Shown here piece after piece: positions 1-6,178 of a stretch of DNA of 64,000 nucleotides. Position numbers and translations under genes: made by a program. This DNA is from Pseudomonas sp. Leaf48 (GTDB taxonomy: Bacteria; Pseudomonadota; Gammaproteobacteria; Pseudomonadales; Pseudomonadaceae): positions 69,813-133,812 of the forward strand of contig NZ_LMLH01000002.1 of assembly GCF_001421885.1 (NCBI RefSeq), written 5' to 3'. Under the pieces are notes generated by a model. That model made no database searches, had not been told where the DNA came from, and saw only the letters and a list, made by a program, of their open reading frames with translations. Each line of letters begins with the position of its first letter. The first letter of the stretch is position 1.

Positions 1-611
1 GCCAGCTCCGCGCGGCGCTCGGCCAGGTCGGCGAGCAATTGCTTGAGAGAGTCGCCAAATTGCAGGCTGCGCAGGCCCGGGGTGTTCGGCGAGCTGACGT
101 TTACCGTCACATAGCTGGCGTGGGCGTAGACCTTGTCCAGGCAGATCAGGTAGTCGTCGACCGCACGCTCGACCGGGGTATCGAAGTTCTTGCCGATGTT
201 GATGCCCAGCACGCCCTTGTACTTGGCCGCCGCCACTCGGGCCAGCAGGTGATCGACACCAAGGTTGTTGAAGCCCATGCGATTGATGATCGCCTCGGCT
301 TCCGGCAAGCGGAACAACCGCGGTTTCGGATTGCCCGGCTGTGGACGCGGGGTGATGGTGCCGATTTCGACAAAACCGAAACCCAGTTGCGCGAAGCCGT
401 CGATGGCCGCGCCGTTCTTGTCCAGGCCGGCCGCCAGACCCACCGGGTTGGGGAAGTCCAGGCCCATGACGTTCACCGGGACCTTCGCCGGCGCCTTGCA
501 CAACAAGCTGTTGAGCCCCAGGCGTCCTCCTGCGCCGATCAGGTCCAGGGACAGATCGTGGGAAGTTTCCGGGGAAAGTTTGAACAACAGCTGACGGGCC
601 AGGGTGTACAT
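1..611 (-). CDS. pyrD: Dihydroorotate dehydrogenase (quinone), 5' part only
   Basis: Oxidises dihydroorotate to orotate with a quinone acceptor at the inner membrane, in pyrimidine synthesis. The gene starts at an ATG whose complement is at 609-611 ([15 protein letters not shown]) and runs off the left edge, so about 203 of the usual 340 residues are visible. Family 2 features can be read: the short amphipathic N-terminal helix for membrane and quinone contact, the FMN-site stretch [16 protein letters not shown], the NRMGFNN motif, and [12 protein letters not shown] with the catalytic serine of class 2 enzymes. It is divergent from nasS. The identity is clear; the C-terminal half cannot be checked. 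Confidence 0.93.
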   Translation of the reverse strand, partial: MYTLARQLLFKLSPETSHDLSLDLIGAGGRLGLNSLLCKAPAKVPVNVMGLDFPNPVGLAAGLDKNGAAIDGFAQLGFGFVEIGTITPRPQPGNPKPRLFRLPEAEAIINRMGFNNLGVDHLLARVAAAKYKGVLGINIGKNFDTPVERAVDDYLICLDKVYAHASYVTVNVSSPNTPGLRSLQFGDSLKQLLADLAERRAEL

Positions 612-700
612 GGGCAGGTCGGACTCAGGGCTACGAAAAGTGGGGCAGATTATAGCCGCGCATCAGGGTTGCAAGCGAGGCGCACGAGAAAATCAGCCAG

Positions 701-720
701 CGATGGCATATGCCTTGCAC
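701..720 (+). promoter_or_regulatory. Putative sigma-54 promoter of nasST
   Basis: TGGCATATGCCTTGCA has GG at 705-706, exactly ten bases, then GC at 717-718, the invariant -24/-12 pattern of sigma-54 promoters. Nitrate assimilation genes are commonly NtrC/sigma-54 controlled, which fits. I did not find a convincing NtrC site just upstream. Confidence 0.55.
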
Positions 721-734
721 CTCTACCGGAATCA

Positions 735-825
735 GCACCCTTGCCAATGGCGGGATAGGTGCAAGGACGATGGCGTCGTCACCCGGCCTCGCGGACGCAG
801 TGGCCTGGGGCGATGCCTTTTTTTT
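735..825 (+). promoter_or_regulatory. nasS leader with attenuator; degenerate ANTAR-type hairpins
   Basis: A terminator-like hairpin pairs GGCGTCG (772-778) with CGATGCC (811-817), has an inner GGCC/GGCC stem, and is followed by eight T (818-825), ending only 15 bases before nasS. Upstream, GCACC/GGTGC (735-739/758-762) encloses a broken stem with hexaloop AATGGC. Next, GAC/GTC (766-768/775-777) can close hexaloop GATGGC, and its 3' part is shared with the terminator arm. This resembles the two clearer leaders at 2777 and 6043 but pairs less well. Autocontrol of nasST by NasT is an inference. Confidence 0.4.
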
Positions 826-840
826 GAAGGTGCCATAGCA

Positions 841-2052
841 ATGAACGAACCCTCAACCACCCCCTTGGCCTGGGTCAACGGCAGCGACGCTCCGGAAAAG
901 ACCGAAATCAATCTCGGTTTCATGGCCCTCAGCGATTGCGCATCGGTTGTGGTCGCCGCCACCCAGGGCTTTGCCCAACCCTATGGGCTGACCCTTAACC
1001 TCAAGCGCCAATCCTCCTGGGCCGGCCTGCGGGACAAGCTGGTCAGCGGCGAACTGGATGCCGCCCACAGCCTGTACGGCCTGGTGTATGCCGTGCACCT
1101 GGGTATCGGCGGCGTGGCGGCGACGGACATGGCGGTGCTGATGGGCCTCAACCAGAATGGCCAGAGCATCAATCTCTCCCACGGATTGCAGACGCAGGGT
1201 GTGAGCAGTCCTGAAGCACTCGAACGGCACGTGCACCAAACTCGCTCAAAACTCACCTTCGCCCAGACCTTCCCCACCGGCACTCACGCCATGTGGCTGT
1301 ATTACTGGCTCGCCAGCCAAGGCATTCACCCATTGCAGGATGTCGATAGCGTGGTAGTGCCGCCACCGCAAATGATCGCGCATCTTCAGGCTGGGCGAAT
1401 TGATGGTTTTTGCGTCGGCGAGCCCTGGTCCGCCAGCGCGGTGCAACAGGATCTCGGTTTTACCCTGACCACCAGCCAGGCGATCTGGCCCGATCACCCG
1501 GAAAAAGTCCTTGCTTGCACCCGTGCTTTCGTCGAGCAATACCCCAATACCGCGCGGGCGCTGGTGATGGCGATTCTGCAAGCCAGTCGGTTTATCGAGC
1601 AAAGCCAGGAAAATCGCCGCAGTACGGCGCAGTTACTCAGCGCCGCGCAATACCTCGACACGCCACTGGAGTTTATCGAGCCGCGCCTGCTCGGCGACTA
1701 TGCCGATGGTCTCGGCAACCGCTGGCAGGACCCGCACGCCCTGCGGTTCCACGCCAATGGCGAGGTCAATCTGCCGTACCTGTCCGATGGCATGTGGTTC
1801 ATGACCCAATTCCGCCGCTGGGGGTTATTGCGCGACGATCCGGACTACCTTGCCGTAGCCCGACAGGTGCAGCAACTGGACCTGTATCGGCAGGCCGCCG
1901 ATGCCGTCGGCGTTGCCGCCACGGACAAGGAAATGCGCCGCAGCCAGTTGATTGACGGCAAAATATGGGACGGCACAGACCCGGCCGGTTATGCCCGTGG
2001 TTTCAAGCTGCACGCGATGAGCGACAGCACGCCGCTGCTCGCCAGCCACTGA
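841..2052 (+). CDS. nasS: Nitrate/nitrite sensor protein NasS (NrtA-like)
   Basis: A cytoplasmic relative of the NrtA/CmpA solute-binding proteins that in characterised systems binds nitrate or nitrite and, without ligand, sequesters the antiterminator NasT. The 403-residue product starts at MNEPSTTPLAW. Typical NrtA-type text follows: INLGFMALSDCASVVVAATQ, LRDKLVSGELDAAHSLYGL and GEPWSASAV. There is no signal peptide or twin-arginine motif, which separates it from periplasmic transporter subunits. The frame is open upstream to 604, but that stretch holds the sigma-54 promoter and attenuator, so I take the ATG at 841, about 8 bases after GAAGG. nasT follows after 15 bases. The pairing with nasT makes the sensor assignment firm. 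Confidence 0.9.
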   Translation: MNEPSTTPLAWVNGSDAPEKTEINLGFMALSDCASVVVAATQGFAQPYGLTLNLKRQSSWAGLRDKLVSGELDAAHSLYGLVYAVHLGIGGVAATDMAVLMGLNQNGQSINLSHGLQTQGVSSPEALERHVHQTRSKLTFAQTFPTGTHAMWLYYWLASQGIHPLQDVDSVVVPPPQMIAHLQAGRIDGFCVGEPWSASAVQQDLGFTLTTSQAIWPDHPEKVLACTRAFVEQYPNTARALVMAILQASRFIEQSQENRRSTAQLLSAAQYLDTPLEFIEPRLLGDYADGLGNRWQDPHALRFHANGEVNLPYLSDGMWFMTQFRRWGLLRDDPDYLAVARQVQQLDLYRQAADAVGVAATDKEMRRSQLIDGKIWDGTDPAGYARGFKLHAMSDSTPLLASH

Positions 2053-2067
2053 CAGGAGACTGCAAAT

Positions 2068-2643
2068 ATGTTGCGAATCCTGCTGATCAACGACACGGCG
2101 AAGAAAGTCGGGCGGCTGAAAGCGGCACTGACGGAAGCCGGGTTCGAGGTGATCGACGAATCAGGCCTGACCATCGACCTGCCCGAACGCGTCGAAACGG
2201 TGCGTCCGGACGTGATCCTGATCGATACCGAGTCACCGGGGCGCGATGTCATGGAGCAAGTGGTGCTGGTGACCCGCGACCAGCCCCGGCCAATTGTGAT
2301 GTTCACCGACGAGCACGACCCCGGCGTGATGCGCCAGGCCATCAAGTCCGGGGTCAGTGCCTACATCGTCGAAGGCATTCACGCACAGCGTTTGCAGCCC
2401 ATTCTCGACGTAGCCATGGCGCGTTTTGAAAGCGATCAGGCCCTGCGCGCTCAATTGCATGCCCGGGACCAGCAACTGGCCGAGCGCAAGCGCATCGAAC
2501 TGGCCAAGGGCCTGCTGATGAAGATGAAGGACTGCAACGAGGAAGAGGCCTACACCCTGATGCGCCGCCAGGCCATGAGCCGCCAGCAGAAGCTGATTCA
2601 GGTCGCGGAGCAGATCATTGCCATGAGTGAGTTGTTGGGCTGA
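2068..2643 (+). CDS. nasT: Nitrate-responsive ANTAR antiterminator NasT
   Basis: RNA-binding response-regulator-like protein that prevents termination in leaders of nitrate assimilation operons; NasS releases it when nitrate is present. The 191 residues comprise an N-terminal receiver-like domain (LRILLINDTAKKVG; DVILIDTESPG holds the phosphorylation-site-like aspartate), a coiled linker (LRAQLHARDQQLAERKRIE), and a C-terminal ANTAR domain (AKGLLMKMKDCNEEEAYTLM). The start has a good AGGAGA site 8 bases upstream. Its probable RNA targets lie in this same window at 2777-2860 and 6043-6107. It is cotranscribed with nasS. Confidence 0.93.
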   Translation: MLRILLINDTAKKVGRLKAALTEAGFEVIDESGLTIDLPERVETVRPDVILIDTESPGRDVMEQVVLVTRDQPRPIVMFTDEHDPGVMRQAIKSGVSAYIVEGIHAQRLQPILDVAMARFESDQALRAQLHARDQQLAERKRIELAKGLLMKMKDCNEEEAYTLMRRQAMSRQQKLIQVAEQIIAMSELLG

Positions 2644-2664
2644 AGCCTTGTGGTGGATGTCCTG

Positions 2665-2726
2665 CCCCTCGCGAGCAAGCCCACTCCCACATTTTTCCCA
2701 GTGGGAGCGGGCTTGCTCGCGAAGGA
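2665..2726. repeat. Paired REP palindrome
   Basis: Two facing copies of the REP unit (CGCGAGCAAGCCCACTCCCA at 2670 and its inverse from 2701) sit between nasT and the nasA promoter and could form a long hairpin after nasT. Confidence 0.75.
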
Positions 2727-2745
2727 CGCACCTCAGCCCCACCTG

Positions 2746-2762
2746 TTGGCACAAATCTGGCT
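2746..2762 (+). promoter_or_regulatory. Sigma-54 promoter of the nasA transporter unit
   Basis: TTGGCACAAATCTGGCTA has GG at 2748-2749, ten bases, then GC at 2760-2761, and matches the TTGGCAC half very well. Transcription would begin about 2773, just before the first leader hairpin. Confidence 0.7.
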
Positions 2763-2776
2763 AAGCAATAACCACA

Positions 2777-2860
2777 GGTAACCAACGGCGGTTGCCCCAC
2801 CTACGACAAAGACGTCGCTCACCCCGTTTGCCCAAGGCGAATCGGGTGGCGGCGTTTTTT
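2777..2860 (+). promoter_or_regulatory. ANTAR-type dual-hairpin antiterminator and intrinsic terminator upstream of nasA
   Basis: Hairpin 1 pairs GGTAACC (2777-2783) with GGTTGCC (2790-2796) around hexaloop AACGGC. Hairpin 2 pairs CGAC (2804-2807) with GTCG (2814-2817) around hexaloop AAAGAC. Both loops have A at position 1 and G at position 4, the rule for ANTAR targets. The 3' side of hairpin 2 is shared with the terminator, whose arms ACGTCGC+CACCC (2812-2824, T bulge) and GGGTG+GCGGCGT (2844-2855) are followed by six T. Hairpin 2 and the terminator exclude each other, so NasT binding should permit read-through. Confidence 0.8.
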
Positions 2861-2960
2861 CGTTCTGGCCCCACAGCTCGGGGTCGGTGGTGCAGCCCAC
2901 AGGCGCCCCACCTGCAAGCTCCTGACTCCTTCTCGAGACTCTTCACAGCTGAGGTGCGCG

Positions 2961-4172
2961 ATGAATTCAAGCTTCTGGAAATCCGGCCATACCCCGACAT
3001 TGTTCGCGGCCTTTCTCTATTTCGACCTGAGCTTCATGGTCTGGTATCTGCTCGGCCCACTGGCGGTGCAGATTGCCGCTGACTTGCACCTGACCACGCA
3101 ACAACGAGGCCTGGTGGTGGCCACGCCGATCCTGGCCGGTGCCATATTGCGCTTTATCATGGGGATGCTGGCCGATCGCCTGTCGCCAAAGACTGCCGGG
3201 CTGATCGGCCAGGTGATCGTCATCTGCGCCCTGTTCGTCGCATGGAAACTCGGCATCCACAGTTACGAGCAAGCCCTGTTGCTGGGCCTGTTCCTGGGCA
3301 TGGCCGGTGCGTCGTTCGCTGTCGCCCTGCCCCTGGCGTCGCAATGGTATCCACCGCAGCATCAAGGCAAGGCCCTGGGTATCGCCGGTGCCGGCAATTC
3401 GGGCACCGTATTGGCAGCCTTGATCGCCCCGGTGCTGGCGGCGGCATTCGGTTGGAGCAATGTGTTCGGCTTTGCCCTGATTCCGCTGATCCTGACCCTG
3501 ATCGTTTTCGCCTGGCTGGCGAAAAATGCGCCCGAGCGGCCCAAAGCCAAATCCATGGCCGACTACTTCAAGGCACTGGGTGACCGCGACAGCTGGTGGT
3601 TCATGTTTTTCTACAGCGTGACGTTCGGCGGTTTCATCGGCCTGGCCAGCGCCCTGCCCGGCTACTTCAACGACCAGTATGGCCTGAGCCCGGTGACCGC
3701 TGGCTACTACACCGCTGCCTGCGTATTCGGTGGCAGCCTGATGCGCCCATTGGGCGGTGCCCTGGCTGACCGTTTCGGCGGCATCCGCACGCTGCTGGCG
3801 ATGTACACCGTGGCGGCGACTTGCATTGCCTTGGTCGGTTTCAATCTGCCAAGTTCCTACGCCGCTCTGGCGCTTTTCGTCTGCACCATGCTCGGTTTGG
3901 GCGCAGGCAACGGCGCGGTGTTCCAGTTGGTACCGCAACGCTTTCGTCGGGAAATCGGGGTAATGACCGGCCTGATCGGCATGGCCGGCGGCATCGGCGG
4001 GTTTGCTCTCGCCGCAGGCATGGGCGCGATCAAGCAGAGCACCGGCAGCTATCAACTGGCGCTGTGGTTGTTCGCCAGCCTCGGCATCCTCGCCTGGTTC
4101 GGCCTGCATGGCGTAAAACGGCGCTGGAGAACCACTTGGGGCTCGGCCGCCGTAACCGCGGCGCGGGTCTGA
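2961..4172 (+). CDS. nasA: Nitrate/nitrite MFS transporter (NarK/NasA family)
   Basis: Inner-membrane carrier that brings nitrate into the cell for assimilation. The 403 residues hold about twelve hydrophobic segments. The nitrate-nitrite porter family is recognisable from FYFDLSFMVWYLLGPLAVQIA-type text near the N-terminus, GMAGASFAVALPLASQWYP and GNSGTVLAALIAPVLA in the first half, and GAGNGAVFQLVPQRF plus GLIGMAGGIGGF in the second half, the two glycine-rich nitrate signature regions. The start ATG has GAGGTG 5 bases upstream. It lies behind its own sigma-54 promoter and attenuator, and the kinase/phosphatase gene follows after 7 bases, so both are probably cotranscribed. Confidence 0.92.
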   Translation: MNSSFWKSGHTPTLFAAFLYFDLSFMVWYLLGPLAVQIAADLHLTTQQRGLVVATPILAGAILRFIMGMLADRLSPKTAGLIGQVIVICALFVAWKLGIHSYEQALLLGLFLGMAGASFAVALPLASQWYPPQHQGKALGIAGAGNSGTVLAALIAPVLAAAFGWSNVFGFALIPLILTLIVFAWLAKNAPERPKAKSMADYFKALGDRDSWWFMFFYSVTFGGFIGLASALPGYFNDQYGLSPVTAGYYTAACVFGGSLMRPLGGALADRFGGIRTLLAMYTVAATCIALVGFNLPSSYAALALFVCTMLGLGAGNGAVFQLVPQRFRREIGVMTGLIGMAGGIGGFALAAGMGAIKQSTGSYQLALWLFASLGILAWFGLHGVKRRWRTTWGSAAVTAARV

Positions 4173-4179
4173 CGCTGCC

Positions 4180-5850
4180 ATGGGCCTGCAACTGAGTTTC
4201 GCCGAAGCCAGTGCCATCGGCCCTCGCGATGAAAACCAGGACGCCCTGCGCCTGGTCACGCCCGCTCCGGCACTGGCGGCGAGCAAAGGTTACCTGTTCG
4301 CCATCGCCGACGGTGTCAGCCAGTGTGCCGATGGCGGCCTCGCCGCCCGTTCGACCTTGCAGGCTTTGGCACTGGACTACTACGCCACGCCGGAAACCTG
4401 GGGCATTGCCCAGGCGCTGGATCGCCTGCTGCTGGCGCAGAACCGCTGGCTGCAGGCCAATGGCAACGGCCAACCGCTGTTGACCACGGTCAGTGCGCTG
4501 GTCATGCGTGGCAGGCGTTTCACCCTGGCCCATGTCGGAGATTGCCGGGTTTATCGCTGGCACGCCGACCAGTTGCAACGCATCAGCGAGGATCACGTCT
4601 GGGACCAGCCGGGCATGCAGCACGTGCTCAAACGCGCACTGGGGCTCGATCAGCATCTGGTGCTGGATTTCCTCGATGGCGAACTGCGCCAAGATGAGAG
4701 TTTCGTGCTGCTCAGCGACGGCGTCTGGGCCGTGCTCGGCGATACCGCAATTGCCGCGATTCTGCGCGACCAACCGGATTTGCACAGCGCCGCGCAAACC
4801 CTGGTGAAGGCCGCGCATCTGGCCGGCAGCGAGGATAACGCCAGCGCCTTGCTGGTGCGTGTCGATGCGCTCGGTGAGGCGAGCATCGGCGACGCGTTGA
4901 TGCATTTGCAGCAATGGCCGCTGCCGCCGGCACTGAAACCCGGGCAGCTCTTCGAAGGCTGGCAAGTCGAAACAATACTCGGGCAAAGTCAGCAATCGCT
5001 GCTCTATCGGGTACGCGACGCCCAGCAACAACCGTGGCTGCTGAAAACCCTGCCGGGGCGAATGCACGACGATCACCAGGCCGGGCAAGCATTACTCTCG
5101 GAGGAATGGTTTCTCAAGCGCGTGGCCGGACGGCATTTCCCTGAAGTCCATGCCGCCAGCCAGCGTCAGCATTTGTACTACGTGATGCGCGAATATGCCG
5201 GGTCGACGCTGGCACAATTGTACGATCAGGGCGGGCCGCTGCCGCTGGCCCAGTGGCAGGAACTGGCCGAGCGCTTGCTGCGAGCGGTCGGTTTGCTGCA
5301 TCGCCGGCAGATTCTGCATCGCGATATCAAACCGGAAAACCTGCTGTTGGCAGACGACGGCGAATTGCGCCTGCTGGATTTCGGTCTCGCCTACTGTCCA
5401 GGGCTCTGCGAAGACCGCCCCACCGAACTGCCCGGGACGCCGAGCTACATCGCCCCGGAAGCGTTTCTTGGCAACCTTGCGACAGCGCAGCAGGACCTGT
5501 ACTCCGTCGGCGTTACCCTTTACTTCCTGCTTACCGGGCATTTTCCCTACGGCGAAATCGAGGCATTCCAGCACCCTCGTTTCGGCCAGCCGGTCAGCGC
5601 CGGGCGCTATAGACCAGACCTGCCGGAGTGGATTGCCCAAAGCCTGGAGCGGGCCGTGGCTGCGGATCCTGATCAGCGCTTTGAAACGGCGGAAGAATGG
5701 CTGCTGTTGATGGAACAGGGCGAGCGGCGCAGCTTGAACGTGCGGCCAAGGCCACTGCTGGAGCGCGAGCCGCTGAAGGTGTGGCGGACGTTGGCGCTGG
5801 TGTCGCTGGTGGTGAATCTGGTGCTGCTGGTTTTGCTGTTTCACGGCTGA
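4180..5850 (+). CDS. Fused PP2C-type phosphatase and Ser/Thr kinase with C-terminal membrane anchor
   Basis: A 556-residue fusion of two opposing enzymes. Residues 1-235 carry PP2C motifs: GPRDENQDAL, FAIADGVSQCADGG, HVGDCRVYRW, LLSDGVW and GSEDNASALLV. Residues about 250-515 carry a Hanks-type kinase with lysine in LLKTLP, the catalytic loop HRDIKPENLL, DFG and an APE-like APEAF. A single hydrophobic helix (LALVSLVVNLVLLVLLF) ends the protein, leaving both enzymes in the cytosol. All main catalytic residues look intact. The gene sits between transporter and nirB, as I recall for other pseudomonads, so a role in tuning nitrate assimilation is likely, but its substrates are unknown. Confidence 0.9.
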   Translation: MGLQLSFAEASAIGPRDENQDALRLVTPAPALAASKGYLFAIADGVSQCADGGLAARSTLQALALDYYATPETWGIAQALDRLLLAQNRWLQANGNGQPLLTTVSALVMRGRRFTLAHVGDCRVYRWHADQLQRISEDHVWDQPGMQHVLKRALGLDQHLVLDFLDGELRQDESFVLLSDGVWAVLGDTAIAAILRDQPDLHSAAQTLVKAAHLAGSEDNASALLVRVDALGEASIGDALMHLQQWPLPPALKPGQLFEGWQVETILGQSQQSLLYRVRDAQQQPWLLKTLPGRMHDDHQAGQALLSEEWFLKRVAGRHFPEVHAASQRQHLYYVMREYAGSTLAQLYDQGGPLPLAQWQELAERLLRAVGLLHRRQILHRDIKPENLLLADDGELRLLDFGLAYCPGLCEDRPTELPGTPSYIAPEAFLGNLATAQQDLYSVGVTLYFLLTGHFPYGEIEAFQHPRFGQPVSAGRYRPDLPEWIAQSLERAVAADPDQRFETAEEWLLLMEQGERRSLNVRPRPLLEREPLKVWRTLALVSLVVNLVLLVLLFHG

Positions 5851-5973
5851 TAGCGCTGAACCATCAACCTGACGCTCCACGAACGAGCAACACGCTTCGA
5901 ATCAGTGCACAAAACACTGCAATCATTTCGACGAATGCCCCCCTAACTCAATAAATCCGCGGTCCAGCAGCAC

Positions 5974-5991
5974 TTGGCACAGCCGCTGCAT
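5974..5991 (+). promoter_or_regulatory. Sigma-54 promoter of the nirBD-nasC-cobA operon
   Basis: TTGGCACAGCCGCTGCA has GG at 5976-5977, ten bases, then GC at 5988-5989. A partial NtrC-like dyad, TGCAC (5906-5910) and CTGCA (5917-5921), lies about 55 bases upstream. Transcription would start near 6001. Confidence 0.7.
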
Positions 5992-6042
5992 TACCTTTTA
6001 CACCACACATAAAGCCCAGCCTTCAACGACGAATGCTGCGCT

Positions 6043-6107
6043 TCCCGAGAGAACGGGACCAGGACAAAGGCGTCCTCGCTAGGCAACTAGCGGGACGCCT
6101 TTTTTTG
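6043..6107 (+). promoter_or_regulatory. ANTAR-type dual-hairpin antiterminator and terminator in the nirB leader
   Basis: Hairpin 1 is TCCCG (6043-6047), hexaloop AGAGAA, CGGGA (6054-6058). Hairpin 2 is AGGAC (6061-6065), hexaloop AAAGGC, GTCCT (6072-6076). Both loops have A1 and G4. The terminator uses AGGCGTCC (6068-6075) and CGCTAG (6077-6082) against CTAGCG and GGACGCCT (6087-6100), with a GCAA tetraloop and a T run to 6107. Hairpin 2 overlaps the terminator's 5' arm, so the two are alternatives. The remaining leader (5851-6178) has no gene. Confidence 0.85.
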
Positions 6108-6178
6108 TTTGCGCAAAAATTTGTCGAGCAAGACCTGAACAGCCCTGATGAGGCGAGTCTGAGCTCCCGGAGAACCTG

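Noticed and set aside
604-840. N-terminal extension of nasS
   Set aside because: It would run through a sigma-54 promoter and a terminator hairpin; the extension is not NrtA-like.
2967-4286. 439-codon minus-strand open frame over nasA
   Set aside because: Antisense to the transporter and reads as Gln/His/Gly-rich shadow sequence.
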